A stretch of 64,000 nucleotides of DNA from the NCBI GenBank assembly GCA_910573755.1, contig CAJTBO010000020.1, positions 22,466 to 86,465 of the forward strand, given 5' to 3'. The notes beneath the pieces were generated by a model, which was given only the letters and a program-made list of their open reading frames with translations, did not search any database and was not told the origin of the DNA. The translations under genes were made by a program, and so were the position numbers. This stretch comes from Lachnospiraceae bacterium. Lineage in GTDB: Bacteria; Bacillota; Clostridia; Lachnospirales; Lachnospiraceae. Shown here piece after piece: positions 44,720-53,580 of the stretch (its first letter is position 1; every line of letters begins with the position of its first letter).

Positions 44720-45247
44720 ATGCGTAAAAAATTACTGACGGTTTTGTTCATATTTATCATGTTTTTCTGCTTTTTACTGCAGTGCACGATGTTTAAAAAG
44801 CTGAGTTTCGGCGGCATCAGCCCTAATCTGCTGATCATCACTACAACCTCCGTAGGTTTTATGCGCGGAGAAAAACAGGGGCTGCTGGCAGGCTTTATCA
44901 GCGGATTGTTCATTGATATCTTTTTCGGTGATGTGATAGGGCTTTACGCGCTGCTCTATATGTACATCGGTTTTCTGAACGGAAAATTCAGCAGGATTTT
45001 TTATCCGGAAGATATCAAACTTCCGCTGGCACTGATCACATTAAGCGATCTTTCCTATGGCGTAGTTTGCTATATTGTTTTATTTTTACTGCGCGGCAGG
45101 CTTAATTTCCCTTATTTCTTTTTTCACATCATCCTGCCGGAAACAGTATATACCATCGTGATGAGCATTTTTCTTTATCCCGTTTTACTGTATTTTTATA
45201 AGCGGTTAAACGCGGATGAAAACAGGAGTGAGACAGACTTTGTTTGA
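44720..45247 (+). CDS. mreD: Rod shape-determining protein MreD
   Basis: A 175-residue integral membrane protein with about five hydrophobic helices, typical of MreD. It begins immediately after the mreC stop (TAAATG). GISPNLLIITTTSVGFMRGEKQGLLAGFISGLFIDIFFG is the conserved MreD core, where the loop of the glycine-rich helix hairpin lies. It stabilises the MreC-PBP2-RodA complex in the membrane. The PBP2 gene overlaps its last 32 bases. Confidence 0.93.
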   Translation: MRKKLLTVLFIFIMFFCFLLQCTMFKKLSFGGISPNLLIITTTSVGFMRGEKQGLLAGFISGLFIDIFFGDVIGLYALLYMYIGFLNGKFSRIFYPEDIKLPLALITLSDLSYGVVCYIVLFLLRGRLNFPYFFFHIILPETVYTIVMSIFLYPVLLYFYKRLNADENRSETDFV

Positions 45248-48110
45248 TAGAATAAAAGATAAAATACTGAATATGGTCCTTTCACGGGAATTTTTACTGA
45301 TCCTTGCCATATTTTTCTGCGGCGGGGTTCTGGTTCACAGACTCTTTACACTGCAGATCATAAACGGTGCTTCCTATCTGGAAAATTTTCAGCTTACTAT
45401 AAGAAAAGAACGTTCCATCCCGGCGACCCGGGGCAATATCTATGACCGGAACGGCAGGCTTCTTGCCTATAACGAACTTGCTTATTCCGTTACCATCGAA
45501 GATGTGTATGAATCCGGCAGAACCAAAAACCGCGACATCAACGAGACGATCCGCAAAGTGATCCATATGATAGAAGAAAGCGGCGATGAGGTGATCAGCG
45601 ACTTTGATATCTATCTCGATTCCTCCGGAAATTACCAGTACAGCGTGAGCGATAACGCCCTGCTGCGTTTTTTGGGGGACGTGTACGGAAGGGCGGATAT
45701 CAATAAACTTGAATACAAGGAAAAGACCGCATCGCCGGACGAGGCGATCGCCTATCTGTGCAGTTCGGACAGATACGGCGTGGGTACCTACACGGAGACC
45801 GAGGACGGTACGATAGAATTTACGCCCTGCGAAGGCTTCACAAAAGACGAGATCCTGAAGATCCTGACGATCCGTTTTGCGCTTTCCTCCAACAGCTATC
45901 AGAAGTACATCGCCACGACCATCGCCACGGACGTAAATGAGAAGACGGTGGCAGTGGTCAGTGAAAATATACAATATCTGGACGGCGTCAGCATTGCGGA
46001 GGACACGATCCGGAAATATGTAAACAGTGTATATTTCAGCCATATTATCGGTTATACCGGAAAGATCCCGTCCGAGAGGCTTGCGGAATATACGGAGAGA
46101 GACGCCACCTATGCCCTGAACGATCAGGTGGGGGTGGCCGGCATCGAGGCATCCATGGAAGATGTGCTGCGGGGGGAAAAGGGCTCCGAGGTGATCTATG
46201 TGGATAATTTCGGAAAGGTGATCGAATCGACGGACTATGTGGAATCCGCCGCCGGAAACGATATTTATTTAGCGCTTGATACGGAGCTGCAGTCCGCCGC
46301 CTACAATATTCTGGAACAGAAGATCGCGGGTATTTTGATTTCCCGGATCCAGAATATCAAGGAATATGTTCCGGCGGAGAATGCCGGCAGTTCGAAGATC
46401 ATGATTGCGATTTATGACGTATACAATGCACTGATTGAAAACAGTATTATAGACGTTTCCCATTTTTCGGAAAACGGCGCCCGGGAAACGGAGCGGGCGG
46501 TTGCCGAAAAATATAAAATACAGCAGGCAAATGTACTGGAGAAGCTCCGGGAGGAACTTCTGATCACAAAGACGCCCTATGACCAGCTTACTACGGAATA
46601 TCAGGTATACATGCTGTATATCGTATCTCTTCTGGGAGATAACAATATCCTGCTGAAAAACGAACTCGACGAGACGGATGAAATCTATCTGGCGTGGCGG
46701 CAGGACGAAAATATTCCGCTTGAGCAGTATCTGCGGCATTGTATCGCCATGCGGTGGATCGATGTGACAAAACTTGATCTGGAAAGCGATTATGCCGATT
46801 CGGAAGAGATCTATGAGAAGCTTGTCGACTATATCCTGAAAAAGCTGGAAACGGATTCCACCTTTGAAAAACGGATCTATCGCTATATGATCAAAAACGA
46901 TGTGGTCAGCGGCAGGGAAATCTGCCAGATCCTCTGCGAACAGAAGATCGTGGAAGTGGATACGGATATGGAAAACAGGCTGTTTAGCGGAAATATCACG
47001 GCGTATCAGTTTATGCTGGACAGGATCAAGGATCTGGATATCACGCCGGCACAGCTGGCACTTGAACCCTGTTCCGGTTCCATGGTGGTGACAGATGTCA
47101 ATACCGGCGATACGCTGGCGCTGGTTTCCTATCCGGGGTATGATACAAACCGGCTTGCCAATTCCATAGACGCGGAGTATTACGCGAAACTGATGAATGA
47201 CGAGGCCCGCCCCATGTACAGCAGGGCGACCCAGGAAAGAACGGCGCCGGGTTCCACCTACAAGATGGTTTCCGCCACGGCGGGGCTGATGGAGGGCGCC
47301 ATTACCACAACGACTTCTCTGGGATGTAAAGGGCCCTTTGACAAGATCAGCCCGCCGCCGCGCTGTCATATTTATCCCGGGGCGCACGGCATGCTGAATG
47401 TGAGCGGCGCAATACAGCGCTCCTGCAATAACTTCTTTTACGAGGTCGGGTACAGGCTCGGTTCTGTGGGGGATTCCTATAACAGCGAACGCGGTACCGA
47501 CATGCTGGCAAAATATGCGGACATGTACGGCCTTTCCGAAACCTCAGGGCTGGAAGTGGAAGAAACCGATCCGAAGCTGTCCACGGAAGACGCCGTGCGT
47601 TCCTCCATCGGACAGGGTAACAACAACTATACCACAACCCAGCTGGCACGCTATGTGACGACCGTGGCAAACAGCGGCACCTGTTATGACCTGACTCTGA
47701 TCGACAGGATCACGGATAAAAACGGTTCTCTGCTGGAAGACAGGAGCGCCAATGTGCGCAACCGGATCGAGATGGATCAAAGCTACTGGGATGCGATCCA
47801 TACAGGAATGCGGGGCGTTGTGGAAAATATGTCCTATTACGGAAATATAGGCGTTAATGTGGCTGGAAAAACAGGAACGGCGGAGCAGTCCGACAAACAT
47901 CCGAACCATGCCCTGTTTGTCAGTTACGCCCCCTATGAGAATCCGGAAATATCTGTTACGGTGCGTATCACGAACGGCTACTCATCATCTTTCGCCGCAC
48001 AGACGGCAAAGGATTTTTATGTATACTATTTCAAGCTGGATGACGAGGAAAATATCCTGACAGGCCAGGCTGCTGAGAATATCAGAAATACTGCGATTCA
48101 GAGCGACTGA
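45216..48110 (+). CDS. mrdA: Penicillin-binding protein 2 (elongasome transpeptidase), long form
   Basis: Class B transpeptidase that cross-links peptidoglycan with RodA. It has an N-terminal membrane segment (FLLILAIFFCGGVLVHRLF) and the dimerisation domain (RKERSIPATRGNIYDRNGRLLAYN). The transpeptidase active site is S680-T-Y-K683, S736-C-N738 and K885-T-G887. The protein is 964 residues, against about 630-720 for most PBP2. The extra length is mainly a helical segment at about residues 370-610 between the two usual parts. The ATG at 45216 overlaps mreD by 32 bases with AGGAG-like context inside mreD; a later start is possible. Confidence 0.94.
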   Translation: MKTGVRQTLFDRIKDKILNMVLSREFLLILAIFFCGGVLVHRLFTLQIINGASYLENFQLTIRKERSIPATRGNIYDRNGRLLAYNELAYSVTIEDVYESGRTKNRDINETIRKVIHMIEESGDEVISDFDIYLDSSGNYQYSVSDNALLRFLGDVYGRADINKLEYKEKTASPDEAIAYLCSSDRYGVGTYTETEDGTIEFTPCEGFTKDEILKILTIRFALSSNSYQKYIATTIATDVNEKTVAVVSENIQYLDGVSIAEDTIRKYVNSVYFSHIIGYTGKIPSERLAEYTERDATYALNDQVGVAGIEASMEDVLRGEKGSEVIYVDNFGKVIESTDYVESAAGNDIYLALDTELQSAAYNILEQKIAGILISRIQNIKEYVPAENAGSSKIMIAIYDVYNALIENSIIDVSHFSENGARETERAVAEKYKIQQANVLEKLREELLITKTPYDQLTTEYQVYMLYIVSLLGDNNILLKNELDETDEIYLAWRQDENIPLEQYLRHCIAMRWIDVTKLDLESDYADSEEIYEKLVDYILKKLETDSTFEKRIYRYMIKNDVVSGREICQILCEQKIVEVDTDMENRLFSGNITAYQFMLDRIKDLDITPAQLALEPCSGSMVVTDVNTGDTLALVSYPGYDTNRLANSIDAEYYAKLMNDEARPMYSRATQERTAPGSTYKMVSATAGLMEGAITTTTSLGCKGPFDKISPPPRCHIYPGAHGMLNVSGAIQRSCNNFFYEVGYRLGSVGDSYNSERGTDMLAKYADMYGLSETSGLEVEETDPKLSTEDAVRSSIGQGNNNYTTTQLARYVTTVANSGTCYDLTLIDRITDKNGSLLEDRSANVRNRIEMDQSYWDAIHTGMRGVVENMSYYGNIGVNVAGKTGTAEQSDKHPNHALFVSYAPYENPEISVTVRITNGYSSSFAAQTAKDFYVYYFKLDDEENILTGQAAENIRNTAIQSD

Positions 48111-48145
48111 TGGCGGTCGTTTCCTGAATATACAAGGGGGTACAA

Positions 48146-48862
48146 ATGAAGGAGCGTTCTTTTACATTAAAGAGTTATCGGAAGGGTCTGGCGCTTCATA
48201 TCAAGCCGGAAGCCGAGATGGAAACCCTTCTGGTGCAGCTCACGGAAAAATTCCGGAGTTCCAGAGCCTTTTTCGGAAATCTGCAGGTGGGACTGGCGCT
48301 TTCCGGAAGGGAACTGACACAGGAAGAGGAGGATGCCGTTTTAGATGTGATAGAAGAAAATTCCGACCTGCAGATCGTCTGCCTGATCGGGAAAGACGAA
48401 AAGATCCAGTACCTGCTGGATGAGGCTTTGGAGGAAAATACACCCCCGGCGCAGGAGGAAGCGGGGCCTGACGGACAGTTTTACCGGGGAACGCTGAGAA
48501 AAGGCCAGAGCCTTGATACGGAACATTCCGTTATCATACTGGGAGATGTGAATCAGGGAGCCAGAATTTTTTCCCGCAAGGATGTTATCGTACTGGGAGC
48601 GCTTCTCGGGGAGGTGCACGCCGGCGTCGGTGCGGAAGATAAGTCACACCATTTCGTATGCGCGCTGGAGTTTTCACCGGAAAAGCTGAAAATAGGCTCC
48701 TATAAATACAAAAAGAAACCGGAAAAACGATTATGGCCGGATTCTTATAAAAAATCACCAAAGATAGCCGCCCTGCAGGGGGAGGAGATCATCGTAAAAC
48801 CTGTTACAAAAGAATTACTGGGCCAGATTATCGTCACAGCAGATGACCAGGACAGTCAATGA
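48146..48862 (+). CDS. minC: Septum site-determining protein MinC
   Basis: Inhibitor of FtsZ polymerisation, positioned by MinD and MinE. The 238-residue product has an N-terminal FtsZ-binding domain (about 1-100) and a C-terminal right-handed beta-helix. The latter is seen in GTLRKGQSLDTEHSVIILGDVNQGARIFSRKDVIVLGALLGEVHAG, the MinD-binding part. A CAAGGGGG site precedes the ATG. Downstream are minD and minE in the usual order. Confidence 0.94.
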   Translation: MKERSFTLKSYRKGLALHIKPEAEMETLLVQLTEKFRSSRAFFGNLQVGLALSGRELTQEEEDAVLDVIEENSDLQIVCLIGKDEKIQYLLDEALEENTPPAQEEAGPDGQFYRGTLRKGQSLDTEHSVIILGDVNQGARIFSRKDVIVLGALLGEVHAGVGAEDKSHHFVCALEFSPEKLKIGSYKYKKKPEKRLWPDSYKKSPKIAALQGEEIIVKPVTKELLGQIIVTADDQDSQ

Positions 48863-48974
48863 TGATGACTGCATGAGTCAATAAAAGTGCGTACATAACG
48901 GCCCGGGGGACGACAAGATCACGAAAAATTATATCGCCGAGGCGATAGAGTACAGAAAGTGAGGTAGAGCGTAT

Positions 48975-49766
48975 ATGAGTGAAGTAATTGTCGTCACGTC
49001 AGGGAAAGGCGGTGTTGGAAAGACCACAACATGCGCAAACGTAGGAACAGGTCTTGCAAAACTGGGAAAGAAGGTGCTGCTGATCGATACGGATATCGGT
49101 CTTCGGAACCTGGATGTGGTTATGGGGCTGGAAAACCGGATCGTCTATAATCTGGTTGATGTGGCGGAGGGAAAATGCCGCGCAAAACAGGCCATGATCA
49201 AGGACAAGCGCCATCCGGGCCTTTGTCTTTTACCTTCCGCCCAGACAAGGGATAAATCCGCGGTAAAGCCGGAACAGATGGTAAAACTGATCGATCAGTT
49301 AAAAAATCAGTTTGATTACATTATTCTGGATTGTCCCGCAGGGATAGAACAGGGTTTTAAAAACGCCATTGCCGGAGCCAACAGGGCGCTTGTTGTCACA
49401 ACACCGGAGGTGTCCGCCATCAGGGATGCCGACAGGATTATCGGCCTTTTGGAAGCAAACTGTTTCGAAAAGATCGATCTTGTGATCAACAGGCTCCGGT
49501 ACGATATGATAAAGCGGGGGGACATGATGTCCTCGGCAGATGTAGTTGATATATTATCCATACCTCTGATCGGCATAGTGCCGGATGATGAAAGCGTGGT
49601 GATCTCCACCAACCAGGGGGAACCGGTTGTCGGGAATTTCACGATGGCGGGAGAGGCTTACCGGAATATCTGTCACAGGGTTTTAGGGGAGGAGGTTCCT
49701 TTTATCGAATTTGAAAAGGGATTTTCTTTCTGGACGAAGGTGACCGGCATATTCCGGAGAAATTAA
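48975..49766 (+). CDS. minD: Septum site-determining ATPase MinD
   Basis: Membrane-associated ATPase that recruits MinC and is displaced by MinE. It has the deviant Walker A VVTSGKGGVGKTTTCANVG (residues 6-24), switch IDTDIGLRNLDVVMGLENR, and Walker B-like YIILDCPAGIEQGF. The C terminus should be an amphipathic membrane-targeting helix; here the end is FSFWTKVTGIFRRN, which suits that role. The 263 residues are normal. GTGAGGTAG precedes the ATG. The 112-base gap after minC holds nothing I can name. Confidence 0.97.
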   Translation: MSEVIVVTSGKGGVGKTTTCANVGTGLAKLGKKVLLIDTDIGLRNLDVVMGLENRIVYNLVDVAEGKCRAKQAMIKDKRHPGLCLLPSAQTRDKSAVKPEQMVKLIDQLKNQFDYIILDCPAGIEQGFKNAIAGANRALVVTTPEVSAIRDADRIIGLLEANCFEKIDLVINRLRYDMIKRGDMMSSADVVDILSIPLIGIVPDDESVVISTNQGEPVVGNFTMAGEAYRNICHRVLGEEVPFIEFEKGFSFWTKVTGIFRRN

Positions 49767-49780
49767 AGGAGGGGATCGAT

Positions 49781-50056
49781 ATGAAATTACATCGTTTTTT
49801 TCAGAAAAAAACTTCCGGCAATATCGCGAAGGACAGGCTGAAGATCCTGCTTATCTCGGACAGGGTAAACTGTTCGCCGGAAATGATGAATATGATAAAA
49901 AATGATATTGCGGGTGTGATATCACGTTACATGAAGATAGATGAGGAGAGCATGGAGGTCCAGATCACAAAGAAAAACAGCAAGGGAGCCAGAAAATCAC
50001 CGTTTTTGTATGTGAATATCCCGATTCTGGATCTGTCCGGCGCCCCTCATAAATAA
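49781..50056 (+). CDS. minE: Cell division topological specificity factor MinE
   Basis: A 91-residue MinE. It has the N-terminal amphipathic and MinD-contact region (DRLKILLISDRVNCSPEMMNMIKNDIAGVISRYMKID). The dimerising beta/alpha domain follows (VQITKKNSKGARKSPFLYVNIPI). It stimulates the MinD ATPase and gives the Min system its pole-to-midcell pattern. AAAGGAGGGG lies before the ATG, and 14 bases separate it from minD. The presence of MinE rather than DivIVA-dependent placement is usual in Clostridia. Confidence 0.95.
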   Translation: MKLHRFFQKKTSGNIAKDRLKILLISDRVNCSPEMMNMIKNDIAGVISRYMKIDEESMEVQITKKNSKGARKSPFLYVNIPILDLSGAPHK

Positions 50057-50074
50057 AATACAGGAAGACGGTAT

Positions 50075-51202
50075 ATGTATAAACAGAATAAGATCCGTGG
50101 ATTTATCAAGGATTATGATTTCAAATTAATATTTTTAGTAATTTCCCTGACTGTGCTTGGCATTTTCGCGATCGGAAGTGCCAGGCAGGCGGTTCAGGGC
50201 AGACAGGTCATGGGAATGGCATTAGGGCTCTTTCTGATGCTGATAGTTTCTTTTGTGGACTATCATTTTGTATTAAAATTTTATCAGCTTATCTATGTCC
50301 TTACGATTATTTTGCTTGGACTGGTATTAAGCCCCTTAGGAGATGACGCCGGCGGAGCGCGGAGATGGCTCATGATAGGAACTTTTCGCTTTCAACCTTC
50401 AGAACTGGCTAAAATTTTGTTGATTTTATTCTTCGCACAGTATATTATGTTAAATAAGGATCGATTAAACAGCTTTGGTATCATACTGTTATCTCTGTTG
50501 CTGATCGCCATACCGATGCTTCCGGTAGTACTGGAGGATCTGTCCACAACGATAATGATCGCCATTATTTTCTGTGTTATGATGTATCTTGGGGGATTGA
50601 GTTATAAACTGATTTTGGCGGTTCTTGCGATTATGGTTCCTGTATCGGTTATTTTTCTGACGATAGTCATTCAGCCTGATCAGAATATCTTACAGGACTA
50701 TCAGCAGAAACGTATTCTCGCATGGCTTTATCCGGAAGAATATAAGGATGCGGAGGCCTATCAGCAGAATAATTCCATGATGGCGATCGGTTCCGGTCAG
50801 CTTTTGGGGAAGGGCTATAATAATAATGAGATCAGTTCCGTAAAGAACGGAAATTTCATTTCGGAAGCCCAGACCGATTTTATTTTTGCTGTTGTGGGAG
50901 AGGAGTGGGGATTTTTAGGAAGCTGTCTGATCATTATCCTTGAGTTCCTGATCGCGTTGGAATGTGCTTTGATCGGATGGAAAGCCAGGGATATGGCGGG
51001 GCATATAATAGCCGGCGGAACAGCCGCTCTGGTCTGTTTTCAGAGTTTCATCAATATAGGGGTCGCGACCGGGCTGATTCCCAATACGGGGCTTCCGCTT
51101 CCGTTTGTCAGTTACGGGCTTACATCCCTTGTCAGTATGTATCTGGGGATGGGATTTGTCCTCAATGTGAGATGGGTAAGCCGCAGGACCAGGAACGATT
51201 GA
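50075..51202 (+). CDS. rodA: Rod shape-determining glycosyltransferase RodA (SEDS)
   Basis: Integral membrane peptidoglycan polymerase of the SEDS family, partner of PBP2. The 375 residues hold about ten membrane helices. SEDS motifs: GGARRWLMIGTFRFQPSELAKI, SAT-like LEDLSTTIMIAIIF, IGSGQLLGKGYNN, EAQTDFIFAVVGEEWGFLG and NTGLPLPFVSYGLTSLVSMYLGMG. The Asp in the E-D-L-S-T block corresponds to the conserved catalytic region. The gene is 19 bases after minE in the same operon. It is downstream of, not next to, its PBP2 partner. Confidence 0.95.
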   Translation: MYKQNKIRGFIKDYDFKLIFLVISLTVLGIFAIGSARQAVQGRQVMGMALGLFLMLIVSFVDYHFVLKFYQLIYVLTIILLGLVLSPLGDDAGGARRWLMIGTFRFQPSELAKILLILFFAQYIMLNKDRLNSFGIILLSLLLIAIPMLPVVLEDLSTTIMIAIIFCVMMYLGGLSYKLILAVLAIMVPVSVIFLTIVIQPDQNILQDYQQKRILAWLYPEEYKDAEAYQQNNSMMAIGSGQLLGKGYNNNEISSVKNGNFISEAQTDFIFAVVGEEWGFLGSCLIIILEFLIALECALIGWKARDMAGHIIAGGTAALVCFQSFINIGVATGLIPNTGLPLPFVSYGLTSLVSMYLGMGFVLNVRWVSRRTRND

Positions 51203-51256
51203 AATGTTGCCAATTGACAGAAAATGATTGCATTAAAGAAGAGGTGAGAAGGAATT

Positions 51257-51652
51257 ATGAACATTGCATTGATTGCGCACGATGCAAAGAAAAAGCTGAT
51301 GCAGAACTTCTGCATTGCCTACAGGGGTATTTTAAGCAAAAATGATCTGTATGCCACGGGAACCACCGGCAGACTGATCGAGGAGGTTACCAATCTGAAC
51401 GTTCACAAATATCTGGCAGGCCATCTGGGGGGAGAACAGCAGATGGGCGCGGATATCGAACACAATCAGATCGATCTTGTTATTTTTTTAAGGGACCCGC
51501 TCACATCAAAGTCCCACGAGCCGGATGTGAACAATGTTGTCAAGCTGTGCGATACGCACAATATCCCGCTTGCCACAAACCTCGCATCGGCGGAACTTTT
51601 AGTAAAGGCACTGGACAGAGGAGACTTGGAGTGGCGTGAAATGTACAAGTAA
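51257..51652 (+). CDS. mgsA: Methylglyoxal synthase
   Basis: Converts dihydroxyacetone phosphate to methylglyoxal and phosphate, an overflow bypass of lower glycolysis. The 131-residue protein has the whole family pattern: [53 protein letters not shown] and [11 protein letters not shown]. The Asp after GGEQQMGA is the catalytic base position. GAAGAGGTGAGAAGG precedes the ATG. Its place after rodA is a recurring Clostridial arrangement. The next gene overlaps its last 17 bases. Confidence 0.97.
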   Translation: MNIALIAHDAKKKLMQNFCIAYRGILSKNDLYATGTTGRLIEEVTNLNVHKYLAGHLGGEQQMGADIEHNQIDLVIFLRDPLTSKSHEPDVNNVVKLCDTHNIPLATNLASAELLVKALDRGDLEWREMYK

Positions 51653-52625
51653 AAAAAGGGGCAGGTTCATTTACGGGATCTGTATCTGTTTCTGCTCGCT
51701 TATCCTGACCGGCTGCGGAAGCGGCAGTTATGTGATGCCTTATGACGCATATTCTGCAAACAGCAGCTTTACGGTTCTCGGCGCCGATCAGGCGGGGCGG
51801 GCGGAAACATTTGCCGCCGATCTATGTATCGCCAACGAAAATTACAATGAAGACGCCGTGGATATGTCAGAAGCAGAAGCGGCGGGACTGTTTTCCCTCG
51901 GGGATAAACAGACTTTGTATGCCAAAAATATCCACGAACAATTATATCCGGCTTCCATCACAAAAGTCATGACTGCTTTGGTCGCTTTAAAAAACGGAAA
52001 CCGTGAGGACGTGTTGACGGCTTCCGCCAATGTCACGATCACAGAACCCGGCGCAACTCTCAGCGGTCTGAAACCGGGCGATAAGATGACACTGGACCAG
52101 GCTCTCCGCATTCTGCTGATCCAGTCGGCAAATGACGTGGCGATCATGATAGCGGAACAGTACGGAGGGACTGCAGAGCATTTTTGTGAGATGATGAATG
52201 AGGAAGCGGTGTCTATCGGGGCAACAAACTGTAATTTCACCAATCCTCACGGCCTGACGGAAGAAAATCATTACGTGACGGCATACGACCTGTATCTGAT
52301 CTTTAACGAAGCATGTAAATATGAACTTTTTAAGGAGATCATCGGCATGTCTTCTTACGCGACGGTCTATTATGACGCAAACGGCGGGGAGGTCAGTTTT
52401 GACAAACCTTCCACCAACTGGTATTTCAACGGGGAAGCCGCCGCGCCTGCGGGGATCACCGTGCTCGGCGGAAAGACCGGCACTACAAGCGCGGCAAGAA
52501 ACTGTCTTGTCCTGCTCTCAAGCGATACGTCAGGGAAGTCCTATATTTCCGTTATCTTGAAATCTCAGGAACGTGCGGTGATGTATACGGAAATGACGGA
52601 TCTTTTAAGTATCATCCAAAAATAA
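51636..52625 (+). CDS. Lipoprotein D-alanyl-D-alanine carboxypeptidase (S11 family)
   Basis: A 329-residue class A-like low-molecular-mass PBP that trims the terminal D-Ala of peptidoglycan. Active-site motifs: S107-I-T-K110, S164-A-N166 and K280-T-G282. The N terminus ([17 protein letters not shown]) is a lipoprotein signal with Cys27, unlike most DacA/DacF proteins, which use a cleaved signal and a C-terminal anchor. The C-terminal beta domain is missing too. The GTG start overlaps mgsA by 17 bases, with GGAG upstream, so translation is probably coupled. It closes the shape/division gene run. Confidence 0.92.
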   Translation: MKCTSKKRGRFIYGICICFCSLILTGCGSGSYVMPYDAYSANSSFTVLGADQAGRAETFAADLCIANENYNEDAVDMSEAEAAGLFSLGDKQTLYAKNIHEQLYPASITKVMTALVALKNGNREDVLTASANVTITEPGATLSGLKPGDKMTLDQALRILLIQSANDVAIMIAEQYGGTAEHFCEMMNEEAVSIGATNCNFTNPHGLTEENHYVTAYDLYLIFNEACKYELFKEIIGMSSYATVYYDANGGEVSFDKPSTNWYFNGEAAAPAGITVLGGKTGTTSAARNCLVLLSSDTSGKSYISVILKSQERAVMYTEMTDLLSIIQK

Positions 52626-52637
52626 ACATAATACTTA

Positions 52638-52666
52638 TTGTTTTTTTCAGTAAAATAAATTATAAT
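52638..52666 (+). promoter_or_regulatory. Sigma-A type promoter for the P-loop protein gene
   Basis: TTGTTT (52638-52643), 17-base spacer and TATAAT (52661-52666), in an AT-rich stretch. The gene begins at 52762. Confidence 0.65.
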
Positions 52667-52761
52667 GAAAACAGAATTCAGGTCAGGCTGTATCAACGTG
52701 CAAAGGGCTGCCGTTTATACCGGGCGCTGAAACTACTTACTTACATCAGGAGGTTTTTTTA

Positions 52762-53181
52762 ATGATTCAGTTAATCGTAGGAAGAAAAGGAAAAGGGAAA
52801 ACAAAACAGTTGCTGGATAAAGTAAACGCTGAAATAAAGACAGTCTCCGGTAACATTGCTTATCTTGACAAGAGCACAAAGCATATGTTTGAACTTAACA
52901 ATAAAGTAAGGCTGATCAATGTTTCCGAATATATGATCTCTGACGCAGATGAATTTGTCGGTTTTATATGCGGGATCATTTCTCAGGATCATGATCTGGA
53001 GCAGATGTATTTTGACAGCTTTTTAAAGATCGCATGTCTGGAAGAAATGGATATCGAGCCGACAGTGAAGAAACTTCAGGCGGTCAGTGAAAAATTTGGT
53101 GTGCAGCTTATTTTAAGTGTTTCTCTGGATGAACATGAATTACCCGAATCCTTGAAATCCAACGTACTGGTGGCATTATAA
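52762..53181 (+). CDS. Small P-loop protein of unknown function
   Basis: A 139-residue soluble protein. A Walker A-like loop (IVGRKGKGKTKQLL, G7 to T14) opens the sequence, and QLILSVSLDE near the end could serve as a Walker B-type strand (VQLILSVS). The size is small for an NTPase; it might bind nucleotide without large lobes. A strong AGGAGG site lies before the ATG and a promoter is at 52638. Similar proteins in Clostridia are often given only loose names. It is followed directly by a hairpin array. Confidence 0.7.
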   Translation: MIQLIVGRKGKGKTKQLLDKVNAEIKTVSGNIAYLDKSTKHMFELNNKVRLINVSEYMISDADEFVGFICGIISQDHDLEQMYFDSFLKIACLEEMDIEPTVKKLQAVSEKFGVQLILSVSLDEHELPESLKSNVLVAL

Positions 53182-53182
53182 A

Positions 53183-53567
53183 ATTGTGAGCCGCGCTCAC
53201 GTTGCGGGATTTGCTTCGCAAATCCGGTATGCGGGTTTCGCTCACATTGCGGGAATTGTTTTGTAAACCGGCATCGCAGGCAGAGTTTTATTGCGAGGTT
53301 CACTTCGCAGATTCGGTTCCGCAGGCGGGTTTGGTCCTGACGAATTTTGCTTTGCGGTTCAAAATAGCGGGTCAGGTTTACTACGTAAGAAAATAAAACA
53401 GTTTACATAAGCCTCGGAAGATATCCGGGGCTTTTCTATAGCATTGTGAGCTGCGCTCACGTTGCGAGATTCACTTCGTGAACTCGGTATTGTGAGCTTC
53501 GCTCACGTTGCGGGATTCACTTCGTGAACTCGGTATTGTAACGGGATCTGCTCCGTGAACTCGGCAG
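53183..53567. repeat. 46-bp hairpin repeat array, partly decayed
   Basis: Well-preserved units lie at 53183-53228, 53443-53488 and 53489-53534. Each reads ATTGTGAGC-NNC-GCTCAC-GTTGCGRGATT followed by a second hairpin (TTCAC-TTC-GTGAA or TTTGC-TTC-GCAAA). A partial unit at 53535-53567 runs into the ribosome site of the next gene. Between 53229 and 53366 at least three diverged copies keep the 46-base period. The array is split by a terminator-like hairpin at 53409. The units contain two short stem-loops each. Confidence 0.85.
53409..53436 (+). terminator. Rho-independent terminator within the repeat region
   Basis: AGCCTCGG (53410-53417) pairs with CCGGGGCT (53425-53432), one G-T pair, 7-base loop, followed by TTTTCT. 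It probably ends the transcript of the P-loop gene and any decayed repeats after it. Confidence 0.7.
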
Positions 53568-53580
53568 GGAGGATATCATT

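Noticed and set aside
53183..53567. Possible CRISPR array
   Set aside because: The units are contiguous or diverged hairpins with no unique spacers and no cas genes nearby.
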